DNA from: Kluyvera genomosp. 3
GTDB taxonomy: Bacteria; Pseudomonadota; Gammaproteobacteria; Enterobacterales; Enterobacteriaceae
Assembly (NCBI GenBank): GCA_002211745.1
Contig: CP022114.1
Location: 3,132,645 to 3,196,644 of the forward strand
Direction: 5' to 3'
DNA length: 64,000 nt
A program made the translations under genes and the position numbers. How positions within the stretch are numbered: position 1 is the first letter of the stretch; every line of letters starts with the position of its first letter. Below, one piece after another: positions 1 through 10,118 of the stretch. The notes under the pieces are model-generated. The model had not been told where the DNA came from, searched no databases, and worked only from the letters and a program-made list of their open reading frames with translations.

Positions 1-74
1 TTAATAAGCGGTGCAAAACATACGCGGTCGTCAGAGCGCTCCGGGACGAACAAAGCGTCGTCATCAGCGGTCAT
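1..74 (-). CDS. possible 5' end of a gene cut by the window edge
   Basis: An open frame of 24 codons starts at an ATG on the minus strand and runs off the left edge. It begins MTADDDALFVPERSDD and is acidic. I see no convincing ribosome binding site and do not recognise the protein, so this may be chance. Confidence 0.2.
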   Translation of the reverse strand, partial: MTADDDALFVPERSDDRVCFAPLI

Positions 75-193
75 GGCAGCGGTTTTAACTGTGCGAAAGA
101 GAAAAACAGGAAAATATCGGGAAGGTAAACACTTCGTGCTTAACAATGAAGGGAAATATTGATTCCGTCTGCTTTCGCCTGTCGGCAAGGCGA

Positions 194-217
194 AACGGCC
201 TCGTCATCGAGGCCGTT
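194..217. repeat. inverted repeat, possible terminator of the operon to its right
   Basis: A perfect 10-bp palindromic stem (AACGGCCTCG / CGAGGCCGTT) with loop TCAT. It lies downstream of the minus-strand membrane protein gene ending at 291. The flank on the minus-strand side is not T-rich, so termination is only possible. Confidence 0.4.
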
Positions 218-290
218 GCATAAAAGAGATAAATCACATCATTGAGTTAATTTCGTGACAGGTAATTTTTACGGAAAGAAATATTCCGCA

Positions 291-884
291 TCAGGATTTG
301 CGACGTTCAGGAAGAATATTTACCGATGCCATCAGACAGATAATATAACCAAACAGCTCGCTCCCCTCTTCCACCATATTTTTGACAATACGGACGTAGC
401 CATCCTGCAAAATAGACTGCCAGAGTATCGACATACCGAACAAACGGGAAAAGACGAGAATCGCCAGTAGACCGGCAATCATTAATCCATATGACGGCGT
501 CGTGGTATATTCAGCCAGCTGTGCCAGCACCCGCTGCGGCTGACGAAATGCGTAGTAAAGGGTCGCCAGGCTTACCGCCAGCGCGAACCACAGCCAGCTC
601 CCATGCCGGATGAGGTCAAACACCGCGTCAAGTTCACGGATCAGCATGGCAAGGAAAAAACCGGCGATCAGAATATTGCACTGACGCATTGCGCTGTGTT
701 TCCACCCGCGAACAAGGTGCACCATGATAATGATAAATAGAATACTTTCCTGAACAATTTCAGTGAATGAGTCTTCGGTCAGACCATTTTTGATTATATT
801 CACATCAACATGCAGGCACAGTACGACAACGACTACCGCCAGGGCTAAAAATACAACACGAAAAAGTAAGCTAACTAAAATCAT
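291..884 (-). CDS. polytopic inner-membrane protein of unknown function
   Basis: About 197 residues, largely hydrophobic, with roughly five predicted membrane segments. The first starts at the N-terminus (MILVSLLFRVVFLALAVVVV), others lie near residues 45-60, 70-85, 95-115 and 130-150. The ATG at 884 is preferred over an in-frame GTG nine bases upstream. The C-terminus is short and basic (PERRKS). I do not recognise a family. It is the last gene of a same-strand series that encodes secreted and outer-membrane proteins, but a 160-bp gap separates it, so it may be its own unit. Confidence 0.6.
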   Translation of the reverse strand: MILVSLLFRVVFLALAVVVVVLCLHVDVNIIKNGLTEDSFTEIVQESILFIIIMVHLVRGWKHSAMRQCNILIAGFFLAMLIRELDAVFDLIRHGSWLWFALAVSLATLYYAFRQPQRVLAQLAEYTTTPSYGLMIAGLLAILVFSRLFGMSILWQSILQDGYVRIVKNMVEEGSELFGYIICLMASVNILPERRKS

Positions 885-1046
885 AAAAGTCACTGCATCT
901 TACCAAAACTTTATTTTACAGTGAGGTTTATCTGACAACTTGTCCATCTGTGCCACATAGCCGCGATATTTAACAATTATTGCGCTATTGCCGGCGAACG
1001 TTTATTTCCCGACCTTGTTAAAATAATAGCCGATGCGCGGCCGGCA

Positions 1047-1738
1047 TTATATTGCGCTATTTTCGTACTCGTAGCGGCAGATGGTGTTAATCCCACGTTC
1101 GGGGCTTTTGACTCCCGTGTGCAGGTACAGCGCTTTTGCTTCGTGTACCCAGAAGCTGCCGCCGGCTCGCGCCTGCGCGTTAAACAGCGTTGCCTGCGGA
1201 TACATCGTACGCAAATTGCCTTTACTGAAACCAAACCATTTACGGGAAACGTCCCTCAGTTCGCGAGTGGTAAGCAGCCGCCCGCCCTGGCGCGCGCAGC
1301 GCTCACGAGCCTGCACAAAGTTATCATCCACCACGCCGTCGCCCATAAGCCAGGTGGAGACCGTAAAGTCGTAGCGCTGGGAATTGCCGCTCTTACGGTT
1401 ATGCAGCGTCAACGTCCCCGCCCTTTCATGCGCCAGCGGCTGTCGTACCATCCGCAGCGTAACCCGCCCTTCATGATGGGGGTCGATTTTCAGCCAACTG
1501 TGATTAAAGCTGAAGACCACGTCATTAAGATTCAACGCCTCGTGGTTGCTGCTCATGGTCACGATCGCACCGGTAAATCCGGTGCTCAGTATGCTAGCCG
1601 TGCGAAAGCCTGGCGTGCTGGGGCATGAAAGCTGATACGCTGAAAATAATCCGTCTGCGCTTCAGGCGCGGCATAAACGACGAGCGGCGATAACAACGAG
1701 ATAAGGGCCGAAGCCCGAAACAGGGTTTTCATCTGCAT
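1047..1738 (-). CDS. secreted protein, possibly with a C-type-lectin-like fold; one frame break
   Basis: The N-terminus is a signal peptide (MQMKTLFRASALISLLSPLV then VYA-APEAQ) and the protein should be periplasmic or exported. One frame break near 1600 separates it from the rest; joined, it is about 230 residues. The C-terminal part contains C..QGGRLLTTRELRDV, a later FWV and a final ICRYEY, with cysteines spaced as in C-type-lectin-like folds of bacterial adhesins. That reading is inference. It lies 115 bp downstream of the DUF4056-like gene on the same strand and may belong to the same operon. Confidence 0.55.
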
Positions 1739-1852
1739 TCTTACCTTTGTCACGGATGGCAGTGGCAACGTTGCAGAAAGAATAATGTGAGCAATTGATA
1801 AATAAAGATAATTTACACATTCTGACGGTAATGCGCGGTGTTTATCGCCGGA

Positions 1853-2955
1853 TTACTTCTGAATGCGGTCAAGTTGCACTTTATCCGCCGCCTGCGCCTT
1901 ATCGGCCAGCCCCTGGAACTGAGACGGATCGTAGTAGGAGGCGGGGCCGGAAGCTGCTGCATATCATCACCGGGGTAGATTTGCAGCGCCCCCAGACGCG
2001 ACAGCTGATACCCCTCAACCACTTTCGCATCGTTAGCTGGTACGGCGCGGTTTTCTCAGCTGGCACAGGCGTGGGTAATCGGTTGTTCTCCAGGTTGTAG
2101 TTGCGCTTCAGTACCAGGAATTTATCCGGTACCCGCCGTTTACTGTTCCACCAGTAACCATCGAGTTCACGGAATTTCTGCTCCGTTTCGCTTTGCGTCG
2201 CCACATCTAACGCCAACAGGACGCGATGCAGCTCATCGGTCATGGCGGCGTTGAACGCCTCCACGGAATGGCCCTTGCCCTGTAATATCACCGTGATCGC
2301 CATTCGCGCGCCCAGGAGATTCGAGTAGAGATCCTCCGGCGAGAATGCCGAAATTTCTTCCGGAAACCCGGGACAGACTCAAAACCGTACCACTGGGCGA
2401 TCTCATGCCACTGTGCCAGCTCGAAGGCCAGATGCGCGGATAGCCACGCCGCCAGGGTATACCGCGAGATCATTGAGGCCGGAGGGGTGAACGCGTTCAA
2501 CTGCAACCGGCGAACTCCCAGTTCGTTGCTATAAAAATAGCGCCAGCGCTGGCCCAGCTTGGGGTAGAGCTGGCTGAAGATGAAGAAAGTGTTATCCGCC
2601 GTATCGCGCACGTGGGCAATATCAATAAACCCACCGCGATGAGTATAGATAAGCCCATTCTGCTCATCGCTCAGCCCAACCAGATTTTTCACCGCCCCAG
2701 CGCGCTGTCGTTGTAACGGTGCTCACCCAGCGTGTCTAACGTCAGCACGTTGCCAATTTGATAAAACGGCACCGGTACACCAACGGCTCTGACGTGCAGG
2801 TCATGACCAAAAGCGCAGCACGGGCGCAGTGACTCCGGCGGCGAAAGGCTTGCGGCAACCGGGGCGATTTTCCTCGCCTGCTGGACAGGAAAAAGCATGT
2901 CATTCGCCTGCGCGCCCGTGACCGCAAGCGTAAGAAGAAGTAGCCATTTCATCAT
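1853..2955 (-). CDS. DUF4056-like exported protein; several frame breaks
   Basis: Reassembled from pieces with breaks near 1930, 2035, 2330 and 2700, this gives about 367 residues. It starts MMKWLLLLTLAVTGAQA, a signal peptide. Recognisable motifs are RPCCAFGHDL, VGVPVPFYQIGN, LGEHRYND, then NGLIYTHRGGFIDIAHVRDTADNT and later YWWNSKRRVPDKFLVLKRN. From memory these match the DUF4056 family, whose function is unknown. The start overlaps the stop of the D15-like gene by one base (TGATG), so translation is probably coupled. True stop is the TAA at 1853-1855 after DRIQK. Confidence 0.6.
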
Positions 2956-4082
2956 CAGAATGCCTCCGCCACCTGGAAATAAAATCCGGCGCTCTCTTTG
3001 CCAAAACCGAGATCCAGCCGAATGTTCATGGCGGGTTTCACCTCAAAACGATAGCCCACGCCCGCGGTCGGCAGCAGCGGATGATGGCTTAAATCACCCA
3101 TATCGCTGCCCAGTGCGCCAGCGCCCAGCCACACCACGTACCCGTGACGCCAGTTCAGCTTTCGTCGGTATTCTACCTGCCCGCTCACGACATCATTGTC
3201 GCGATAACGCCCCTGATAATAGCCGCGCAGTCGGCGGTCATCGCCGGCCATCGACAGCATGTCCCAGGGAACATCACCGCGAGTAAAGCGCCCCCAAACG
3301 TCAAATGCCAGCACCGCTTTTTCATTCAACAGGTGATAGACGTTATATTGCAGCTCGGTGGCGGTAAAGTGGCTGTCTGAGCCAACGGAAGGATCGAACC
3401 AGGTATACTCGGCTTTAAAAAACTGTCCGTGCTCCGGGCGCGTCACCACATCCCTCGAGTCGTAGTTAACGCTGACGGTAGCCCCGAAGAGAGCGGCGAG
3501 GTTGATGCATCGTAATGAGAAAATCGGTCGCCTTCGTGCGGCGAGTCAACGCTGGCCTGCATCGAAGAAAAATCCCACCCGGCGCCAATATAGAAATTGT
3601 CGATCACTTCGCGCATCAGTACCGGACGCAAACGTACCGAATTATTGGTGTAATCCTGCGCGCTCCCCTGCGCCGCGTCGTAGCCAATACCCCAGAACCC
3701 CGTCGGAACTTTGGTTATCGCCCCATCGACAAACAGCCGCCAGCGATCATCGGTAAAAAAGGTATAATTGTTGACACCCATACCCAGTGCGCCGCTGGCG
3801 CTGATAAAACCGGTGAAGGAAAGCGAGGAGTTCTGCGTGCGGCTATCGTGGGGATCCACGCGGTAAAGCCCGCGACGGCCATTCCCAGGCCCAGTTTCAG
3901 TTCAGGCGTATAAAAGGGCCGGGTAGCACGCTCCAGTTAATGCCTTTGGCAGGATCGTATTGGTTATCCGCACCTAGCGATGAAAGCAATTCATCCACTG
4001 ATTTTTGGTCGAGCGATACCGCGCCTGCTGGCGGGGCCATCAGCATCAGCGTGCTGGTCAGCAACAGGCGGCAGCTGTTCAT
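2955..4082 (-). CDS. Omp85/D15-like outer-membrane barrel, second copy; two frame breaks
   Basis: About 376 residues after repair of breaks near 3480 and 3905. It has a signal peptide (MNSCRLLLTSTLMLMAPPAG, AVS) and then alternating amphipathic strands. The segment VNYDSRDVVTRPEHGQFF followed by aromatic strands and a final aromatic residue (VAEAF) is typical of the D15/BamA C-terminal barrel. No POTRA domains fit in its length. It overlaps the neighbouring genes on both sides by one base. Role is unknown; small Omp85-like barrels are probably transport or assembly pores. Confidence 0.7.
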
Positions 4083-5035
4083 CAGAAGCGATATTCACCG
4101 GCAATGAAAAAACTATTGCGCTCGTTAAAGCCAATCTCGGTCAGGAGATTGAAGTGCGGCGTCATTTCATACTGCGTGCCGACCAGCATATTCCATGGCG
4201 AAGTGAGGCGCTGCTTGACGCGAAATCGTCCCTCCCCGTTCTGGTTCACCGCGTTAATCAGCGGCTGAAGCGTGGCGGGCATCTTCAGGTCTTCCAGGCT
4301 GCCTTTAAACTCCTGCTGGACATCCTGATACATGCTGCCCAACCAGAGACTCAGATGTGATGGCCCCACCGGCCCTTCGAAACTAAAGCGATAACCTACG
4401 CGCGGAGAAACCGTCAGGGCAGAGATCTTACCGTCCAGAATATCGAAATCGGTGCGCGTATAGTTGGTATCCACCAGCGCGAACCAGTTCTGGTAGCCAC
4501 CGGCCAGGGTAATTCCGGTTCCCCAGGTAGTGCCTTTGAAATCGAGGGTGAAATCAATATTTTGCAACTGACCGCTCTCGTAAAGCTGATGCACAGACCC
4601 GGCGATAAGGCGATCCAGTCCGCGATAACGCGAGGGATCCGCATTGACGGAAACGTTCGAGACCGACGAGCCGCGTGAGTGCCCAACCAGCCCATAAACG
4701 TTGAGGAATGGGAATACCCACATATCCAGACGCAGCGTTTCCGTTTTACTTTGCTCACGCGTGTGCCCGGCATCAATATCGAACATGTCGACGGGAATGG
4801 GATGATCGCCTAACGCCAGTCCCGAAAAACTGATGCTCTGGACATCAATATTCTGCCGCATATTCATATAGTTGAGGTTGACGCCAAACGGCAACGGAAT
4901 CGCATAGCCTCGCGCCCGCGCCTCGTCGCCCCAGATAGGAAAAGTTCGCTCCTCGCTTTCGGCTGCGGCGGCCAGGCCGGAGAACAAGATTAGCGGCACT
5001 ACGGTGTTTATCCATCTAATCGGTCTTCTTCCCAT
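4082..5035 (-). CDS. predicted outer-membrane beta-barrel protein, intact
   Basis: About 317 residues without a frame break. The start is the ATG at 5035 (MGRRPIRWINTVVPLILFSG, then LAAAAES), which gives a signal peptide; a longer in-frame start would lack one. The C-terminus ends FFIAGEYRF, with the terminal Phe typical of BAM substrates. The body has repeated amphipathic strands with WVFPFLNVYGLVGHSRG and YQNWFALVDTNYTRTDFD. I recognise no family. It lies 19 bp after the first D15-like gene and overlaps the second one by one base, so it belongs to one operon with them. Confidence 0.65.
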   Translation of the reverse strand: MGRRPIRWINTVVPLILFSGLAAAAESEERTFPIWGDEARARGYAIPLPFGVNLNYMNMRQNIDVQSISFSGLALGDHPIPVDMFDIDAGHTREQSKTETLRLDMWVFPFLNVYGLVGHSRGSSVSNVSVNADPSRYRGLDRLIAGSVHQLYESGQLQNIDFTLDFKGTTWGTGITLAGGYQNWFALVDTNYTRTDFDILDGKISALTVSPRVGYRFSFEGPVGPSHLSLWLGSMYQDVQQEFKGSLEDLKMPATLQPLINAVNQNGEGRFRVKQRLTSPWNMLVGTQYEMTPHFNLLTEIGFNERNSFFIAGEYRF

Positions 5036-5054
5036 TTGTTCAAAGGCCCCCCAT

Positions 5055-6186
5055 TTACAGACCCGAGCCCACGTTGAAATAGACGGCCTGCTCGCTATCG
5101 CTAAAGGCCACATCAATACCGGTGTGCAAACCATAGTCACGCGCAATCAGATAGCGGAACCCGGTGCCCCACGCCACCTCGGCGCTGCGGTACAGGTCAG
5201 CGCTGCTATTGGCGGCGCTGCCCGCGCCGATAAAACCCTGCACTATCCAGCGCGGCGTAACCCGCCAGGCAAGCTGCGTCTGTACGGTGCTGACGTCATT
5301 GCCCTGATAGCGATAGCGGGAAATGCCGCGCAGCGCGATGTAGGGTCGCGCCATCGGCGGCAGGTGGTTGTCCTGAGGTGAGAGTGTTTGATAGTTTCCC
5401 GCCAGAGAGAGCGTCCATTCCGGGTTAAGCGGAATAAAAAACTTGCCATCCAGAGTCAATAAGTCGTAACGATAATCGCCGCCAAGCGCGCTACCGTAAA
5501 ATTGATACTCGCCGTTCAGCGAGACGCCCTCTGACGGCCAGAAGAAGTTGTCGGTGGTATCATATTCCGCGACCACGCCAAGGCTCGATGAGATACTGCT
5601 GTCACCCAACACGCGCTGCCAGGCACGATCAATCAGGGGATTATTTTTGGCGGAAATGTCCATTCTGGCCCAAAATTGCGATGCGCCGAGAAACATCGGC
5701 GTATCGCCGAGTCGAAACAGCAGTTTCTGCATACCACCGTAGCCTTGAGTGGCGGTGTTGATCGCGCGATGCGAGTCAAAACCCGCAACATCGCCAGTAT
5801 AAATATCAAGATTGATATCAGCGTACCCACCGGCAACAAGGTAGCGAATATGGTCATCCTGCCAGGTGCGTCGGTGCCCACCGCCGACAAACCAGCTGCC
5901 GTTTTGCGTTCCGCCGCCGCCAAAGGCGCTTATTGCCGGTGGCGTATAGCGGCCATTATTCACCTTGCCTTTCCCGTGTAAAAACAGGCCGAATAGTCCG
6001 CCGCCGTAGCCGACGGCCGGTTCAGTAATCACCACGGGACCGGAAGAAAACCATAGGGTTATCCTGCAGATAGCGGCTCATATCGAGCATGCCATCTTCG
6101 GGATCGAAAAGAGTGCTGGCTTCAGCCGGGCAAAGCGCCAAAGACAATAGCAATATTATCCATCGCCGCAATTGCGCCATAGCCAT
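5055..6186 (-). CDS. Omp85/D15-like outer-membrane barrel, first copy; one frame break
   Basis: First gene of the outer-membrane operon. The signal peptide (MAMAQLRRWIILLLSLALCP) is in one frame and the body in another, with the break near 6040; joined it is about 376 residues. The body carries PVVITEPAVGYGGGLFGLF and AEYDTTDNFFWPSEG, a D15-type strand and turn, and later GLHTGIDVAFSD before a short C-terminus. No POTRA repeats are seen. It is a paralogue in architecture, but not a near copy, of the barrel at 2955-4082. Confidence 0.7.
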
Positions 6187-6215
6187 CACCCAGAAGAAAT
6201 AATTATTGTTATTTT

Positions 6216-6353
6216 TCAGCGCAGAAGACTGCCTGAGCCCTCTGCTCTTCTGAGCTTAGACCAGACTTTGGTTAATTCAAGCAAGGCCCGGACATCAACG
6301 GTGCGGCCCCCGGCACAGGCCGCCCATTCTTCGCACGCAATTGGCGGGACCAT
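6216..6353 (-). CDS. small hypothetical ORF in the divergent spacer
   Basis: A 45-codon frame starting MVPPIACEEWAACAGGRTVD and ending 29 bp before the first D15-like gene. It may be longer if bases are missing from the A-run near 6375, which would join it to an upstream ATG (MTIKK). I recognise nothing in it. The 6187-6500 spacer otherwise holds the divergent promoters for the outer-membrane operon and the diguanylate cyclase, with AT-rich sequence at 6365-6480. Confidence 0.3.
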   Translation of the reverse strand: MVPPIACEEWAACAGGRTVDVRALLELTKVWSKLRRAEGSGSLLR

Positions 6354-6500
6354 CACCAGGCTAACATGACGATAATTTTTTTATAGTCATTTTATATTTA
6401 TTATTGAATTCATAAGGAAATCAAAAGTTAGCGATTGCGCCTGGATATGTTTATATTTATACAATCCAATAAATACCGCTGCATAGGCTGAGTAAGGAAA

Positions 6501-7593
6501 ATGATGACAACGCGTCCTGGGAAAAAGCAAAACCTCGATATTGTCAATTCGTGGGTTATAACTGGTTTCTCACGCTGAACACCGTTTTCTGTCTGTGGCT
6601 GCTCGTGGGTAATGTGCTCAACGCCGACAATTTTATCTATAATGATGCGCTCAACTCACTGAGTCTGGTGACAGTATTCTTCTCACTCGTCGGGTTGCTG
6701 CTCAGATTTGTCGTTAAACGTGAGCAACTTGCGGCCTTACTTCCGCTGCATGTGCTGATTCTTGGCCTGCTGTGGGCCGGAATGTTTTATCTGATGGTCA
6801 AACACTACAATACGCCAGCGCTGTCGCTTTCGCTGCTGATCATCATCCTGCTTCCGGCCACTATCTCGTTCTATATTTCCGGCAGGCTGCTGCTACTCTT
6901 CAGCGTGCCCATTGCCGTCTCGATGTTTTTGAGCGAACTGGCGGCATTTGAGAAATTCCATTTTCTGCAAATTTCCGGCTCCATTATTATTTTTATTGTC
7001 GTGATCACCGCACGCTACATTCTGCTGGAATGGTATCTGCGTACCCAAAGAAGCGAGTACGCAAAAAACATGTTAATTAAGAAACTCACGCGTCTGGCAC
7101 ACCGTGATGCTCTGACGGGTTGTTTAATAAGGGTAGCCTGGCCCCTCATTTTACCGACAACACCAGGCTGCTCGCCCTCTCCGGGGAGAAGCTCTTTATG
7201 ATCATCATGGATATCGACTTTTTCAAACAATACAACGATCTGTACGGGCATGTCGCAGGCGACGCCTGTTTAGTCAACGCCGCACAATGCATTACGCATT
7301 CATTGCGCCAGTCATCGGATACCGCCTTTCGCTTTGGCGGTGAAGAGTTTGTGATTCTGACACGCTGTCATCAGTTAGAGGACGCGGTCAACATTGCAGA
7401 ACGCATTCGTAAGAGCATTGCCACGGCGAAAATCCCGCACAAGGGTTCACAAATATCGGCCTATCTGACCGCCAGCTTCGGGGTCGCGCCATGGAGAGAA
7501 CGGGACTCACTGGAGACATTAGCGGAAAACGCGGATAAAGAGCTGTATAAAGCCAAGCAAGCCGGACGCAACCGCGTGTCCTTCGCCCGTTAA
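6501..7593 (+). CDS. membrane-bound diguanylate cyclase (GGDEF); two frame breaks
   Basis: About 363 residues after repair near 6545 and 7130. The N-terminal half holds about six membrane helices (YNWFLTLNTVFCLWLLVG onward to ITARYILLEWYL), a sensor of unknown ligand. The C-terminal half starts HRDALTG and has the substrate-binding MDIDFFKQYND and the active-site FGGEEF, which should make cyclic di-GMP from two GTP. No RxxD inhibitory site is seen just before GGEEF (the residues are SSDTAFR). It is divergent from the outer-membrane operon and could control adhesin or surface genes nearby. Confidence 0.85.
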
Positions 7594-7606
7594 ATCAGCT
7601 TAAGCA

Positions 7607-8458
7607 TCACGCGCAGGGGTTAAACTGGCTGAGACGCTCCCACAGGCGATGCAGATCAACAATCCCCGCCTGCGCAAGAATGGCCAGAGTGATCATTAAC
7701 GTCGAGGCAGTAATAATCAGCATCAGGCGATGAATATTCTGCTGAATTCTCTGCTGCTGTCGGGCCCGTTGCGCTTCACTTTCCCAGGCGACAATCGTTG
7801 AGATCGCTTTCCCCTCAACATAATAGCGATCGTCCCAGCGCTTCAGGTCTTCTGTCATCACCAGCGATTGCAGCAGCAACTGTGTCTTGCGGCGAAACTC
7901 TTCGTTTTTGATGTGCTTGTACCAGAGCGTTTCGTACAGCAAATCAATCACTTCGTTTAAGGTAACGCCGGTATGCGTTTTTCCCGCAGACTGATTAACA
8001 TAGTCGTTAATCAGCAGCTTCAACAGCATAATTCGATCCAGCCCGGTCATCTCTTTGTTATCTGAGAACGTGGAAAACATTTGGCTTTTGGTTCGACGCA
8101 GCAGATTTTTAACGTAAGCAAAGCGTGTAAAGTAGCTGGCATAAAAACGCACAATAGAGTCAAATCGCATCGGCCCCTGTTTACGCCAGTGGATGATCTC
8201 CACGCTCATGCGCTCAAGTTTACCGACCGTAGTATTTATTTTGCCGGTGTAAGCACGCTGCTCCGGGTTCCATTTTTCCAGCACTGCGTTATTGCCTCGA
8301 GACGCTATCAGCTGATACTTGTCCTGATTTACATCCGAAAAATAAACGCCATAGTAATTGTAGGGATCGCCGTTATTGCCATTTTGAGAAACAAACATCG
8401 GCAATAATCGTTTCCACATTTTCTCTTTGATTTTCGCCAGCCTGGATTCGATAAACAT
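7607..8458 (-). CDS. hypothetical protein with one C-terminal membrane anchor
   Basis: An intact 283-residue protein, MFIESRLAKIKEKMWKRLLP at the N-terminus. It is basic and rich in aromatic residues, with YNYYGVYFSDVNQDKYQLIA near residue 35 and one strongly hydrophobic helix near residues 245-268 (LMLIITASTLMITLAILAQA). A tail-anchored topology with a large cytoplasmic domain is likely. It ends 13 bp from the diguanylate cyclase, convergently. I recognise no family. Confidence 0.6.
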   Translation of the reverse strand: MFIESRLAKIKEKMWKRLLPMFVSQNGNNGDPYNYYGVYFSDVNQDKYQLIASRGNNAVLEKWNPEQRAYTGKINTTVGKLERMSVEIIHWRKQGPMRFDSIVRFYASYFTRFAYVKNLLRRTKSQMFSTFSDNKEMTGLDRIMLLKLLINDYVNQSAGKTHTGVTLNEVIDLLYETLWYKHIKNEEFRRKTQLLLQSLVMTEDLKRWDDRYYVEGKAISTIVAWESEAQRARQQQRIQQNIHRLMLIITASTLMITLAILAQAGIVDLHRLWERLSQFNPCA

Positions 8459-8661
8459 AAGGTACCTCTATAAGTATTGTTCCAAGGATACTAAAAAATA
8501 GTAACGCGCCGTAATAGAGTCAAATCTGGCGGACGCGATTATTGTCCAAAAATAAATATTACATAACTGCAACTTTAATTTTTTTATAAACGAATAAAAA
8601 ATAGGAGCTATGCCTGATTGATGTTAATAAATACAGCCTACACGTTCACATAGGTATCGCA

Positions 8662-9051
8662 ATGCGAAAACTCCACAAAATAATCTTGTCCGGCGCACTC
8701 ATCCCACGAAAGAAGTCAGGTCGTAGCATCTTACAAAAAATTGATTCACTGCAGGTTCCAATCGTTCAAAACTATCAGCAAGATTTAGCACCCAATAAAA
8801 TCAGCTTTAACTACTTACATTATGATAACCGATGCACAATTGAACATCTGTCGTTCTATTTGAAACAAGAGTTCTTACAGGATGTCAATATTCGTGAAAT
8901 CTTCGACAGCAGCAGCCAGACGCATCAGGTTTATAATTCACTCAGCAAGTTAGATAAAATAAAATTGATTAATAATCATTATCTGGAAGAACGTAATATC
9001 TCAGGTTTAAGAAAACTCAGCGACTCTTTAAATAGCATCGTCTATGAGTGA
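8662..9051 (+). CDS. hypothetical soluble protein
   Basis: An intact 129-residue frame, AT-richer than the core genes, beginning MRKLHKIILSGALIPRKKSG. The middle is predicted helical (TIEHLSFYLKQEFLQDVNIR). It is monocistronic: 200 bp of AT-rich spacer lies upstream and a strong terminator directly overlaps its end. No family is recognised. The lower GC content suggests it was acquired separately from its neighbours. Confidence 0.5.
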   Translation: MRKLHKIILSGALIPRKKSGRSILQKIDSLQVPIVQNYQQDLAPNKISFNYLHYDNRCTIEHLSFYLKQEFLQDVNIREIFDSSSQTHQVYNSLSKLDKIKLINNHYLEERNISGLRKLSDSLNSIVYE

Positions 9052-9089
9052 AAAAAGCCTCCTCATTACAATATGAGGAGGCTTTTTTT
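9051..9089. terminator. bidirectional Rho-independent terminator
   Basis: A 15-bp stem (AAAAAGCCTCCTCAT / ATGAGGAGGCTTTTT) with a six-base loop and a run of T on both strands. It separates the convergent hypothetical gene and the OmpA paralogue. Confidence 0.9.
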
Positions 9090-9099
9090 GATCTAATGA

Positions 9100-10118
9100 T
9101 TAGTGCTTATCGGTTATCTCAACGACAACGTGGCGATCGGGTGCCAGGCAGTTAATCAGTTGCTGACCCGACTGACCGTCACACTGAGTACCCATCACCG
9201 AGCTGCTGGCGCCATGGCCTTCAGCGCTGATGTTGGCCGCTGGCATACCTAACGCCACCAGTTCATCCGCCACCGCCTGCGCGCGCTGCGCTGAAAGCTG
9301 CTGGTTATAGTCCACTGCACCAAGGCGATCGCTGTAGCCAATCACCACGGTAGCCTTCGCAGAGGCTGGCTGTAGGCCCGGATTTTGATACAGCTGCGCG
9401 ATGGCCGCTTTCCCTTCGGGGTTAACGCGGCGGAGTCATAGCCAAACATCACGTCAGATTTCAGATTAAAACGCTGCGGCGCTGGCTGTGGCGCCGGGGC
9501 GGCAATCGGCGCCACGGCTGGCGTATCGTCGTGCTGGCCGAAACGATAAGAGATGCCTGCGGTAACGGAACTGATGTCGCTGCTGACGCCAATCTGATTT
9601 TCGTTACCCACGTTGCTAACCCACTGATACTCCAGGCGGCCCGCCCAGTTTTTATTAAAGGCATACTCGGTGCCCACGGCGACCAGCGGACGAACGCCGG
9701 TTTCAAAGCGGTTATGACCCTGAATATCCGACTCCGCACGATAGCCCATTGCCCCAGCGCGGCCATACAGATCCCAGCTGTCGGTTAAACCGTAGCTGGC
9801 TTTCAGCGACAGCTGCAAACCCTGGCTCTTCATCTGTGAACCTGAGGCGCCGTTTTTACCGTTGATCTGCATATTACCTAAATAATCGTAGCCGCCTTCA
9901 ACCGCCAGCCAGGGATTAATCTGGTAGCCGGTGAATACACCGCCGCCAACGTTATCGCTGTCATAACCGACATTAGCGCGTGGCGTGGTGCTGGTGTCAA
10001 AATAATGCGACCAACCCAGTTTCCCGCCGGTATACCAGGTGCCAGCATCTGCCGCCGCAAAAGCGGTGGTGGCGGTCAGCGCATTCGCAATAATTAAAGT
10101 GATCAGCGTCTTCTTCAT
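9100..10118 (-). CDS. OmpA paralogue (second OmpA); one frame break
   Basis: About 339 residues after repair near 9420. Signal peptide MKKTLITLIIANALTATTAF, then the eight-stranded barrel beginning GTWYTGGKLGWSHYFDT, a Pro/Ala linker (VAPIAAPAPQPAPQ) and the peptidoglycan-binding OmpA C-terminal domain with GYSDRLGAVDYNQQLSAQRA and two cysteines (QCD, NCL). It differs clearly from the canonical OmpA at 31181 throughout, so it is a true paralogue. It should tie the outer membrane to peptidoglycan. Downstream in the window it is followed by a terminator; upstream lies a secretion-gene remnant. Confidence 0.85.

Noticed and set aside
977-1628. Overlapping frames on both strands across the 1.0-1.6 kb gene
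   Set aside because: They are shadows of the secreted protein gene; their translations are rich in Arg and Pro and lack start signals.
9100-10118. Assembly duplication of ompA
   Set aside because: The two OmpA proteins differ throughout the barrel, linker and C-terminal domain and have different flanking genes.
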